Source of the DNA: Alphaproteobacteria bacterium
Lineage (GTDB): Bacteria; Pseudomonadota; Alphaproteobacteria; Rhizobiales; Xanthobacteraceae
Direction of reading: 5' to 3'
Length of the DNA: 64,000 nt
Assembly (NCBI GenBank): GCA_037200445.1
Contig: JBBCGH010000001.1
Span: forward strand, 2,480,001-2,544,000
This document shows positions 7,862 to 15,852 of this stretch, piece by piece. Every line of letters begins with the position of its first letter. The stretch's first letter is position 1. The translations under genes and the position numbers were made by a program. Below the pieces are notes generated by a model that was given only the letters and a program-made list of their open reading frames with translations, searched no databases and was not told where the DNA came from.

Positions 7862-8710
7862 TTACGGTGCTGGCGTCGTCGTCACCGGGGTGAAAATCGT
7901 CCGGTTGCCGTTGGATATTGCGATCCCGTACTCCTGGGCGGAGTGGGAGGTCCAAGCGATGTTGAGTCCGTTAGGCTTGAATGCCGGGCCAACCGTGATC
8001 AGAAGATCATGGGTCCGCGTCCTCCCTGCAGCCGCAAGTGGCGAATTTCCGTTGCCGGTTGCGATGCGCACCAGTTTCCACGTCGGCGTAGCGTTGCCGC
8101 TGGTAATGATAATGAACTTGATGTGGTAGGAAATCGCGTCCTGCTTGAAGGGAGTGTCGCCTTTCGTCGTCATAGTTGAGGACGGAAGATAATAAGTCGC
8201 CTTAAGGGCGTCGCTGAGCCACTCCTTAATGCCGAGCTGAGCCTCAATCAGAGGAGAGCTACCGTGCAGCTCTGGACGCTCCGGGCTGTCGCATACATCG
8301 ACATACTTCTTGTTGAGTTTGGACAGGAGCCAATAGCTACTGAACTTATCTTCTCGCGTGGACTGCGATGAGGCAGTGCCTCCGACGCCCATGGTAAATG
8401 ATTGTGAGGATGGTAGAGGGTCTATAAACGACACCCCGGGATTAAGGGCGCCAACCTCGTCTACCTGAAGATCCAGCGTGACTTGGACCGCCCAGTCGGC
8501 CGGCAGTGCGTCCTGGAATCGGATCGCATCCACGATGGCGCAATATACCTTGGCTTTGACGTTATACTCCATCAGTCCTCCCGCCGTCAGGAAGACAGAA
8601 TCCTGTTTCGTGTCAAAATACTCCGCGACCGGCGGGACATACGTTCCGCAGCCGCTCGCGAGCGGCGCGACAATCAGAAACGCGCCGGCCTTATAAAACG
8701 CGCGGAGCAT
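7862..8710 (-). CDS. Putative outer-membrane lipoprotein, unknown function
   Basis: The 282-residue product starts with a lipoprotein signal (MLRAFYKAGAFLIVAPLASGC, lipobox cysteine at residue 21), after an AGGAGG ribosome-binding site. The mature part is a mixed-composition domain (EYFDTKQDSVFLTAGGLMEY near its start) that I cannot assign. Codon use is visibly less GC-rich than neighbouring genes, which fits acquisition by transfer. It lies inside the segment bounded by the tRNA-end repeats. Confidence 0.78.
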   Translation of the reverse strand: MLRAFYKAGAFLIVAPLASGCGTYVPPVAEYFDTKQDSVFLTAGGLMEYNVKAKVYCAIVDAIRFQDALPADWAVQVTLDLQVDEVGALNPGVSFIDPLPSSQSFTMGVGGTASSQSTREDKFSSYWLLSKLNKKYVDVCDSPERPELHGSSPLIEAQLGIKEWLSDALKATYYLPSSTMTTKGDTPFKQDAISYHIKFIIITSGNATPTWKLVRIATGNGNSPLAAAGRTRTHDLLITVGPAFKPNGLNIAWTSHSAQEYGIAISNGNRTIFTPVTTTPAP

Positions 8711-8735
8711 TTAGCCTCCTCGTGGCTTGGCAGAG

Positions 8736-9014
8736 TCATTGTGACCGCAATTGAAGATGCGGTGCGCACTGCCAAGCGCAGCGCTGTCGGTCATCTGGCG
8801 GATGAACTACGCATTGATCACGGGGGCATGTCATCGGTTGGACGTGTGGTGTACCGCCGGGCCAGATCAGGCTCGCGCAAGTCCAAGCATTCTCTTTGAT
8901 GATTTGCGTCGGGCAGGTGACACGCGTGCTTTTAGGCCGAGACCCGGTTTCTGCAGACGCAGAAGTGATCGGGACCAGTAAAAAGCTAACGACGCCAAGC
9001 ATCGCGAGACGCAT
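8736..9014 (-). CDS. Small secreted Cys-rich protein (92 aa), hypothetical
   Basis: From the ATG at 9014 the frame encodes a convincing signal peptide (MRLAMLGVVSFLLVPITSASA) and a ~70-residue mature part with six cysteines (VTCPTQII, WTCASLIW, MTCPRDQC, RQRCAWQC), suggesting disulfide bonding in the periplasm. The upstream GGGTGGGGG is only a fair ribosome-binding site, and a GTG at 9050 is an alternative start. No family is recognised. It is transcribed toward the lipoprotein gene 25 bp downstream and may be co-transcribed with it. Confidence 0.5.
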   Translation of the reverse strand: MRLAMLGVVSFLLVPITSASAETGSRPKSTRVTCPTQIIKENAWTCASLIWPGGTPHVQPMTCPRDQCVVHPPDDRQRCAWQCAPHLQLRSQ

Positions 9015-9195
9015 GGGAGCCCCCACCCAACTTCCCCACGCGCACCTCACCTTGGATTGTTACTTATGTCAAGCACTACCGCAAGCACCGAGGGTAAACT
9101 TTTCGGCTCCGTTCACGTTCGGCGGTTCATAGCCCAACGATTCTGCCGGACATCGCACCAGAAAATATGGACCTGCCGCCTGCTCTCGGGCGTCC

Positions 9196-9270
9196 GCCGT
9201 CATTGTGGCGCAGGCCAACGGTGCTAACATCACCAGACTGCGCGCCAAAAGGTGAGCCCGCCAAACCAGG
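9196..9270 (+). repeat. 75-bp duplicated segment, copy 2
   Basis: This is the second copy of the segment found at 7544-7618. It ends just before the ribosome-binding site of the gene at 9282 and so may carry that gene's promoter or leader. Confidence 0.85.
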
Positions 9271-9281
9271 GAGAGAAGCGA

Positions 9282-9506
9282 ATGAAAGCGCTCGTTGCTA
9301 CTATTTTTGCCGCAGGCATGAGTCTGACGATGGTGTCGTCTGCACAGGCCATCACTGTCACGGCTGCCCCGCTGGCCGAAGCCGCGAAGGAAACGTCGTC
9401 GGTCGTAGAGGTCCAAGGCTGCGGGCGTGGCTACATGATGGGCTCGAGGGGATGCGAACCAATCAGCTGGAATTACAAGAAGTCCAAAAAGAAGCGCAAG
9501 AAGTAG
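9282..9506 (+). CDS. Small secreted protein (74 aa) with GCGRG motif and basic tail
   Basis: The ATG follows AGGGAGAGAAGCGA. The first 23 residues are a signal peptide (MKALVATIFAAGMSLTMVSSAQA). The mature part has VVEVQGCGRGYMMGSRGCEP and ends in a lysine-rich tail (KKSKKKRKK). It resembles the short GCG-containing secreted proteins common in Rhizobiales (the GCG_CRPN group), whose role is unknown. It lies in the tRNA-bounded segment, and its leader is duplicated at 7544. Confidence 0.75.
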   Translation: MKALVATIFAAGMSLTMVSSAQAITVTAAPLAEAAKETSSVVEVQGCGRGYMMGSRGCEPISWNYKKSKKKRKK

Positions 9507-9583
9507 CTGCCTCTATTTCCTAGCGCGCTTTTCGTCCATCCAGATGATGGACGACACCTACGGCCGCCTCTTTGCATTCGCCC

Positions 9584-10309
9584 ATGCGCCCGCACATCAT
9601 CTGCCACATGACCACGTCCATCGATGGCCGGCTGCATCCAAGCCGTTTCACCGTGCCGGCGGAAGGGATCGCGCGTGAGACGCTGCGTGGCCATTATGCG
9701 AAGGTCTACGAGTCCTTCGCCGCCGACGGATGGATCGTTGGGCGCCGGACCATGAGTGAAATGGCGAAGGGCTCCGAGCGCCCCATCGCGAGCGCGCCGA
9801 AGGTCCCGCGCAAGCCGCATCTTGCCAACCGCAACGGCCGCAAGCTCGCCATCGGGATCGATCCGTCCGGCCGCGCGCACTACGGCAAGGACAACGTGCA
9901 GGGCGACCATGTCGTCGCCGTGCTCGGTGAGCAGGTTTCGGATGCGTATCTCGCGGAGCTGCGCGAGGATGGGGTGTCCTACATCTTCGCGGGCCGGACG
10001 GGCGACGATCTCGCCGGCGCGGTGGAGCAACTCGCGTCGCTGTTCGGCGTGAAGACGCTGCTCCTCGAAGGAGGCGCCAAGATCAACGGCGCGTTCTTCA
10101 AGCACAAGCTCATCGACGAGTTCAGCATGCTGATCTACGCGGCGATCGACGGTGTCGCGGGGACGCAGACCATCATGGAATACGAGGGCCCGGACGGCGA
10201 TCGTCCCGGCGCCGGGCAGTCGCTCCGGCTGACGCACTGCGAAGCGCTCGACGGCGGGATGGTCTGGCTGCGCCATGCGGTCGAGCGCGCGCCCATTTCA
10301 GCCTCCTGA
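9584..10309 (+). CDS. RibD C-terminal-domain / dihydrofolate reductase-like protein
   Basis: The 241-residue product has the fold pattern of the RibD reductase domain: an N-terminal IICHMTTSIDGRLHPSRF, GWIVGRRTMSEMAKG, and TLLLEGGAKINGAFFKHKLIDEF near residue 165, with the usual E-G-G-x-x-x-N substrate region. Such proteins use NADPH to reduce a ribosylated pyrimidine or pterin; stand-alone copies are of uncertain substrate. The ATG at 9584 is preferred over a TTG at 9572. It is the last gene before the tRNA-end repeat. Confidence 0.85.
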   Translation: MRPHIICHMTTSIDGRLHPSRFTVPAEGIARETLRGHYAKVYESFAADGWIVGRRTMSEMAKGSERPIASAPKVPRKPHLANRNGRKLAIGIDPSGRAHYGKDNVQGDHVVAVLGEQVSDAYLAELREDGVSYIFAGRTGDDLAGAVEQLASLFGVKTLLLEGGAKINGAFFKHKLIDEFSMLIYAAIDGVAGTQTIMEYEGPDGDRPGAGQSLRLTHCEALDGGMVWLRHAVERAPISAS

Positions 10310-10320
10310 CGCTGCCCACG

Positions 10321-10347
10321 CGGTTCGCGTGCGGCCGCCCGCACCAG
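10321..10347 (+). repeat. Direct repeat, attR-like copy of the tRNA-Leu 3' end
   Basis: CGGTTCGCGTGCGGCC... to CACCAG matches 7518-7544 with two mismatches, and the final 16 bases are identical. The flanking sequence shows no tRNA body, so this is a partial copy, as expected at the far end of an integrated element. Confidence 0.65.
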
Positions 10348-10533
10348 ATTGAACCAAGCGCGGCCCGCCCCGCCCGCGGTATGATTGCACCGTGGATCGA
10401 AAACGCTTCAACGTTGCGTAATCTGTGATATCTTGTTTGGGCCTAGTGCCCCACTCGCCATTCTCTGGCCTAGAGCCACTCGCCGTCGCTCCCTCGCTTC
10501 AAATCGCAAAATGCCGTTAGGCAGGAGGACGCA

Positions 10534-10905
10534 ATGAACGAAATGCACGCCGTGATTGGCTATTTACCCGACGCTACAGCGCAGGCCGCTGCAAGAGGAG
10601 GCCTGAAGGAAACACTGCGCGTCAGCCTCGAACAGGGGAAGGATCAGGCGCAGGTCCACATCGACCCTGCGGACGTGCTCGGTGTCATGATGGGCCCGTC
10701 CCAAAAGGGCGAGACCGCCGTGCAGGTCCTGCTCAAGCCGAGTGCAAGCGTTCAGACCGTCGCGCGCACCTCTTTCACGGACTGGCGCGGCATCCCCGAC
10801 TGGAATCTCGTCCACCCGGGACGTCCACCGATTGTGGCGATCTACGTGCATCCTCAATACGTCAAACAGCTTGTCGATCTCAGCGCAAAATCGCTGAGCC
10901 AGTAG
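10534..10905 (+). CDS. Hypothetical protein (123 aa)
   Basis: The ATG follows GGCAGGAGGACGCA, a strong ribosome-binding site. The product starts MNEMHAVIGYLPDATAQAAA, has no signal peptide or cysteine and contains a central TSFTDWRGIPDWNLVHPGRP. I do not recognise the family. It lies 105 bp upstream of the B12-radical SAM gene on the same strand and could share a transcript with it. Confidence 0.75.
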   Translation: MNEMHAVIGYLPDATAQAAARGGLKETLRVSLEQGKDQAQVHIDPADVLGVMMGPSQKGETAVQVLLKPSASVQTVARTSFTDWRGIPDWNLVHPGRPPIVAIYVHPQYVKQLVDLSAKSLSQ

Positions 10906-11010
10906 CGCGCCGCCTTGCAGCGCGTCTGATCGAGAGTTCGGGATTTTCGTGACGGTCGGCCGCGGCGGCGTGGTCGCGGGAATCGCGTTGCCGTGCAGGG
11001 GGCGTGTTTC

Positions 11011-12921
11011 ATGAGAGTCTTGCTGGTTCATCCTCCTCTCAATGCGAGCCCGGAGGTCACCCCGCCGCTGGGTTTGTGCACCTTGGCCGCCTGGTTGAAG
11101 CGTGAGCGGCACGAGGTGCGGATTCTCGACCTTGATCTCGAGATCAAGGGGCGCGCAGACGGTGAGCGGTCCTATCAGCGCCTGCTGGAGCATGCGGTTC
11201 GCGATTTCGCACCGCAGGCTGTCGGCATGACGTCGATGTACAACAACAGCCTTCAGGCCGAGCGCCTTGTGAAGACGGTCAAGTCCGTCGACGATTCCAT
11301 CGTGACCATCGGCGGCGGCTCTCACTTTGGCGCGCTTGGACCGCAATCCCTGCGCCGTCTTCCGGAGATGGACTTCGCGATCGAGGGAGAAGGCGAGCGG
11401 GCCTTTTCCGACCTGCTCGCGGCCTTGGCTGAGGGACGGCCGGTCAATGAGACCCCACGGCTTCATTATCGGGAGAACGGCGAGCTGCGCAGCAACGCGC
11501 CCGCACCGCTGCTCGCGCTATCGACCCTTCCGCCGACCTGGCCGGAACTCGGCGATACGATCGATCTCTCGCGCTACGCGCAGACGGTGCCGGACACGGT
11601 GGCGCGCAGGACGATCTACATCGAAGCCGGTCGCGGCTGCCCCTTCACGTGCACGTTCTGCGCGACCGCGCCGTTCTGGGAACGAAAATACCGGGTCAAG
11701 ACCCCGGCCCAGATCATCGAAGAAATGCGATTCCTCCATGAGGAGCACGCCTACAACGGCTTCATGCTGGTCCACGATCTTCTCACCGTGGACAAGAAGT
11801 TCATCAATGCGTTCAGCGACGCCCTGATGGAATCGCGCCTTCCGGTCGAATGGATGGTCAATCACCGGACCGATATCGACCTTCACGGCTTGCTGCCGAA
11901 GATGAAAACCGCCGGATGCTGGGCGATGTTCTTCGGAATCGAATCGGCTTCGGCGCGGTTGCAGAAGGAGTTTCGCAAAGGGTTGAAACGCGACGACGTC
12001 GTTTCAACGATCCGCAGCCTGTCGGATCTGGGCATCGCCTCGACATGTTCGTTCGTCATCGGGTTTCCGACGGAAACCCGTGCCGAGCTTGCTTCGAGTA
12101 TCGCGATGGGCGCCGAACTGAAGGTGATCGGCGCTGGACTGGCGCAATACCACCGTCTCCGGACGTGGCCGCCGGCGCCGCTGTCGCGTGCTCATCTACG
12201 CTCGGAGTTCGACCTGGATTCGCTGCGCATTGAATATCCATTCGTGAATATCCCGCACGAGGATGTCGCGGTGATCGAAAGCGACCCTGAGTTTTTTGCC
12301 GGCTATTTCGCGCCCCACAGCGAGGCCGGCACCTTCGAACAGGTTGCGCAAGCCGAATTGTTCTTCAATCACGCCGTGGCCGCAGCGCCGCTCACCGTGG
12401 CGGTGGCGGGACGCCTGATGGGCGAGCGGCTGATGGATTCGTTCTATCGCATGCTCGCCGGAAGGGGCGGCGTCACGCGCGAGGCGCTCCAAGCCGAGGG
12501 GGCCAGCCTGCTGACGGTCTGGTCCGTGCTGCGGCCCTGCATGCGGGATTGGCTCGCCGCGGATCTGGAGCTCGAGGCCTGGCACAACGTGTTGATACGC
12601 AGCGTCATGGACTACGAGGAGCAACGGCTCAGGTTCGTCGATGACGCAATGGCGCCGCTCGATGGCGAGGCCGCGCGCGGCGAGAACTGGGTCGCTTTCC
12701 TCTCCGATGCCGATGTCACCGCCGTGTTCGAGGCGATCCAGGCCGGAGCTGAACTCACCGAGGATCTCGTGCGGCCGACCGCGGTGGTCCTGGTGTCCCA
12801 TGGCGGCGGCTCGTATGGCGGCTATACGGCGGCTGCGTCGCGGCTCGGCGACCTTCGCGGCCATCCGCTTGTGCACACGCCGCTCGAGGCGACCACCCCG
12901 TCGCAGCCAACGCTTCAATAG
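11011..12921 (+). CDS. B12-binding radical SAM protein, unassigned subfamily
   Basis: The 636-residue product has an N-terminal Rossmann-type cobalamin-binding region (MRVLLVHPPLNASPEVTPPLG at the start, VGMTSMYNN near 72, GGGSHFGALG near 101). A radical SAM core follows with the [4Fe-4S] motif CPFTCTFC at residues 210-217. This is the BchE/P-methylase-type layout used for methylations and cyclisations. About 200 residues after the core form an extension I cannot assign, ending in a Gly-Ser-Tyr-rich stretch (GGGSYGGYTAAASRLG). The start at 11011 follows AGGGGGCGTGTTTC. No precursor peptide or pathway gene is obvious nearby. Confidence 0.88.
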   Translation: MRVLLVHPPLNASPEVTPPLGLCTLAAWLKRERHEVRILDLDLEIKGRADGERSYQRLLEHAVRDFAPQAVGMTSMYNNSLQAERLVKTVKSVDDSIVTIGGGSHFGALGPQSLRRLPEMDFAIEGEGERAFSDLLAALAEGRPVNETPRLHYRENGELRSNAPAPLLALSTLPPTWPELGDTIDLSRYAQTVPDTVARRTIYIEAGRGCPFTCTFCATAPFWERKYRVKTPAQIIEEMRFLHEEHAYNGFMLVHDLLTVDKKFINAFSDALMESRLPVEWMVNHRTDIDLHGLLPKMKTAGCWAMFFGIESASARLQKEFRKGLKRDDVVSTIRSLSDLGIASTCSFVIGFPTETRAELASSIAMGAELKVIGAGLAQYHRLRTWPPAPLSRAHLRSEFDLDSLRIEYPFVNIPHEDVAVIESDPEFFAGYFAPHSEAGTFEQVAQAELFFNHAVAAAPLTVAVAGRLMGERLMDSFYRMLAGRGGVTREALQAEGASLLTVWSVLRPCMRDWLAADLELEAWHNVLIRSVMDYEEQRLRFVDDAMAPLDGEAARGENWVAFLSDADVTAVFEAIQAGAELTEDLVRPTAVVLVSHGGGSYGGYTAAASRLGDLRGHPLVHTPLEATTPSQPTLQ

Positions 12922-12999
12922 GGCGGAAGCCGCAGGCGACGCTCGCGGGCTCGGCGGAACCGCCTTGTGTTTGCGCCAGTGCCGCACCATGTGCGTTGA

Positions 13000-13311
13000 A
13001 TGAACGCCCCGCTCACCGTGTCCGTCCCGCACCGCCTCGGCAAAGAGGAGGCCGTACGCCGCCTCAAGGGCGGCATGTCGCAGATGGCGTCAAGGCTCGG
13101 CGCGCTGATCACGATCGAGCAGGAGGTGTGGGAAGGCGACACGCTGACCTTCCAGATGCGCGGCTTCGGGCAGAGCGCGTCCGGCACCATCACGGTGCTC
13201 GAGGATACGATTCGCATCGACGTGATGCTGCCGTGGGTCCTGGCCAAGCTCGGCGAGCGGCTGCTGCCGGCGCTGAAAAAGGAAGCGACGCTGCTGCTGG
13301 AGAAGAAGTAG
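13000..13311 (+). CDS. Polyhydroxyalkanoic acid system family protein
   Basis: The 103-residue product matches the small PHA-granule-region family: an N-terminal VSVPHRLGKEEAVRRLKGGM, a beta-rich middle (LTFQMRGFGQSASGTITV) and a C-terminal amphipathic helix (LGERLLPALKKEATLLLEKK). It has the shape of a SRPBCC-like mini-domain. The family is linked to PHA metabolism by genomic association, but its biochemical role is not established. Its stop abuts the convergent glutaminyl cyclase gene without a gap. Confidence 0.82.
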   Translation: MNAPLTVSVPHRLGKEEAVRRLKGGMSQMASRLGALITIEQEVWEGDTLTFQMRGFGQSASGTITVLEDTIRIDVMLPWVLAKLGERLLPALKKEATLLLEKK

Positions 13312-14097
13312 CTATTTCGCAGTCACGAACTTCCCCACGAAGATCGTGCGCCAGTTCTTGCCCGTCACATAGAAATTTCCGCTCGCCTTGTCGTAGGCGA
13401 TGCCGTTGAGCACGTTCTGCTCGCTCGACGTGACCTGCTTCTTGTCGGCGTCGGTGAACGAACGCCAGAGCGAGCCCATGTCGGCCAAGCCGTCGACGCA
13501 GCCGCTTGCCGGATCGATGCGCAGGATCTGCAGCGTCGTAAAGACGTTGCCGTAGAGCTTGCCATCGACCAGCTCCAGTTCGTTGAGGCCCTTGATCTCG
13601 CCCGGCTTGTCCGACCTGATCTTCACCTCGCGCGTGATCGCGAAGGTCTTGGGATCGGCGTAATAGAACGACGGGCCGCCGTCGCTAAAAATCAGACTGG
13701 TGCCGTCGTGGGTGAGGCCCCAGCCCTCGCGCGAGTTCTTCATGGTGCGTTGGAGCTTGCCGGCGAGGTCGTATACGAACACATCGTGTTCGGTCCAGGT
13801 GAGCTGGAACAGCTCGTCATTCAGGATGGTGAGGCCCTCGCCGAAGTAGCGTGTGCCGTCATCGCGCAGCTTGGTGACGGTGCCATCGGGCGCGATGGTG
13901 TTGAGGCCGGAGTGATCGCCGATCGCGCCGGTGCTCTCGAACAGCTTGCCGTCGCGCCATTCGAGCCCCTGCGTGAAGCCGACCGCGCTGCGCACGATCT
14001 TGCCCGTCACCTCGAAGCGCAGGCTGGCCGGGCGCGGGCAGTCGGCGGCCTGCGCGGCGGTGGTCAGTGCGAGCAGAATGAGAAGAGCGCGGATCAT
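13312..14097 (-). CDS. Glutaminyl-peptide cyclotransferase (beta-propeller type), secreted
   Basis: The 261-residue product begins with a signal peptide (MIRALLILLALTTAAQA). The mature part is the five-bladed propeller of plant/bacterial-type glutamine cyclotransferases (VGFTQGLEWRDGKLFESTG, GEGLTILNDELFQLTW, GLNELELVDGKLYGNVF). These enzymes convert N-terminal Gln to pyroglutamate on exported peptides. Length is typical. It is transcribed with the TPP enzyme gene upstream of it, nine bases away, although the functions look unrelated. Confidence 0.88.
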   Translation of the reverse strand: MIRALLILLALTTAAQAADCPRPASLRFEVTGKIVRSAVGFTQGLEWRDGKLFESTGAIGDHSGLNTIAPDGTVTKLRDDGTRYFGEGLTILNDELFQLTWTEHDVFVYDLAGKLQRTMKNSREGWGLTHDGTSLIFSDGGPSFYYADPKTFAITREVKIRSDKPGEIKGLNELELVDGKLYGNVFTTLQILRIDPASGCVDGLADMGSLWRSFTDADKKQVTSSEQNVLNGIAYDKASGNFYVTGKNWRTIFVGKFVTAK

Positions 14098-14106
14098 GCC
14101 GCGCTT

Positions 14107-15852
14107 TTACACCGGCCGGTCCCCCTTCGTCACCGTAAGTGTGCGGTTGTCGACGCCGGGCAGCATTTTCGCCGGGTCGCGCGTCACCACGATGTCGAGA
14201 ACCGTCGGTGTACCGGTGTTCTCCAAGCCCTCGCGTAGCGCGCCGTTCAGCTTCTCCGGATCCTCGACCCGGATGCCGTTGCAGCCCATCGCGCGCGCGA
14301 TCGCCGCGTAGTCCATCTCGACCAGGTCGGAACTCTGGTAGTTGCCCGCGCCGAACATCGAGTGCTGCAGCGCCTTCACGTAACCCGAGGCCGCGTTGTT
14401 GAACACGCAGAGCGTAAACGGCGTACCGGCGCGGCGCGCGGTTTCCAGTTCGCCGAGCGTCATGTTGAAGCCGCCATCGCCGGTCAGCCCAACGACGCGG
14501 CGCCTTCCCGCCGCGAGCTGCGCGCCCATCGAGCCGGGCAGGCCGTAGCCGATCGACGCAAAGCCGCGGTCGGCGATGAAGTGGCGGCCGGCGCGCTTGG
14601 TGTCGAACAGGAGCCCGCCCCAGTGGCCCGCGAAGCCGCCGTCCGCCACCAGGATCGCGTCGTCCGGCATGATCGTGTTCAACTCGCCCATCAGGCGGCC
14701 GACATTGATCGGCTTTTCGTTCGACTTGAGCCGTTCCGCCGCGCCTTCGGCCCACTTCGCCATCATGGCGGGGACTTCAGCGCAATACGGCGCACGCTTC
14801 GCCTTTGCCTTGCCGCCGTCGGAGAGCGCCGCCGCAAGATCCTGCAGTGCGAGCCTTGCGTCGGCGACCAGCGCCACATCGGTGCGCGTGGTGCGGCCGA
14901 TTTCCTCGGCGAGGATGTCGACGTGGATGACGGGCTTGCCCGAGGGGATCAACTGAAAACGCCGCGTCGGGATTTCGCCGAGCTTGCAGGCAACCACGAT
15001 CAGCGCATCGGCGGCCGCGACCAGATCGTTGGCGATGCGCGAGTAGCGGCCGAAGAGGCCGGCCGAGAGCGGGTGAGTGCAGGGGATCGCGCCCTTGCCG
15101 GACATCGTATGCGCGACCGGGATGCCGAAGCCCTCCGCGAGCGCGAGCAGTGCATCGTAGGCTTCCGAGATGTGGATGCCGCCGCCGACCAGCAACAGCG
15201 GGCGCTCGGCCTTGGCGATGATCGCGGCGGCGCGTTCGAGCTCATGCGGATCGGGGCGCGTGCGGCGCGACTGTGCCTTCAGCGTCGTTTCATCGACCCA
15301 GAAATCCGCGGCATCGAAATCATGCTCGCCATGGCAGACGTCCTCCGGCACGTCGAGCACGACCGGACCGGGCCGTCCTGAGGTTGCCACCGCGAAGGCG
15401 CGGCGCGTCAGCTCCGGGATGCGCTTGGTCGCTTCGACTCGGATCAGCTCCTTCACGGCGGGTTTGAGGATTTCGGTCTGGCGCGCCTCCTGGGTCATGT
15501 TCTTCCAGGCGTGGTCGCGGTTGGCGTCGCCGATGATCGCGACCTGCGGAATACCGGCGTTCAAGGACTCCACCATCGCAGTGACGAGGTTGGTGGCGCC
15601 CGGGCCAAGCGTCGCGTCGCACACGCCGGGGCGGTTGGTGACGCGCGCATAGGCATCCGAGGCGAACGCGCCGCAGCGCTCGTCGTTGATCAGGAAGTGG
15701 CGCAGGCCCAATGCACGCATCGCCTCGTAGAACGGCAGGAGTTGGAAACCGCCCATGCCGAACATCGGCCCGACGCCGGAAGCTTTAAGCATTTCGGCGA
15801 GCGCCTGCCCGCCGTTCATCTTGCGGGCAGAATTCGAGGCAGGTGCGTTCAT
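14107..15852 (-). CDS. Thiamine pyrophosphate-binding protein (acetolactate synthase-like)
   Basis: The 581-residue product has the three-domain plan of ThDP decarboxylase/synthase enzymes. The N-terminal PYR domain has INDERCGAFASDAYARV with the activating Glu, the central domain has PLLLVGGGIHISEAYDALL, and the C-terminal ThDP motif is GDGGFNMTLGELETARRAG followed by NN. It cleaves or joins 2-oxoacids, and the exact substrate (pyruvate, sulfopyruvate or another) cannot be told. The ATG at 15852 overlaps the stop of the next upstream gene. Being divergent from an E1/TRAP operon suggests 2-oxoacid catabolism. Confidence 0.86.
   Translation of the reverse strand: MNAPASNSARKMNGGQALAEMLKASGVGPMFGMGGFQLLPFYEAMRALGLRHFLINDERCGAFASDAYARVTNRPGVCDATLGPGATNLVTAMVESLNAGIPQVAIIGDANRDHAWKNMTQEARQTEILKPAVKELIRVEATKRIPELTRRAFAVATSGRPGPVVLDVPEDVCHGEHDFDAADFWVDETTLKAQSRRTRPDPHELERAAAIIAKAERPLLLVGGGIHISEAYDALLALAEGFGIPVAHTMSGKGAIPCTHPLSAGLFGRYSRIANDLVAAADALIVVACKLGEIPTRRFQLIPSGKPVIHVDILAEEIGRTTRTDVALVADARLALQDLAAALSDGGKAKAKRAPYCAEVPAMMAKWAEGAAERLKSNEKPINVGRLMGELNTIMPDDAILVADGGFAGHWGGLLFDTKRAGRHFIADRGFASIGYGLPGSMGAQLAAGRRRVVGLTGDGGFNMTLGELETARRAGTPFTLCVFNNAASGYVKALQHSMFGAGNYQSSDLVEMDYAAIARAMGCNGIRVEDPEKLNGALREGLENTGTPTVLDIVVTRDPAKMLPGVDNRTLTVTKGDRPV

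Noticed and set aside
10321-10347. A second tRNA gene at this place
   Set aside because: Only the T arm and acceptor 3' part are present. No D arm, anticodon arm or 5' acceptor precedes it.
7458-10347. A prophage or integrative element with its own integrase
   Set aside because: No recombinase, terminase or capsid gene is seen between the repeats. Only a remnant or satellite type of element can be supported.
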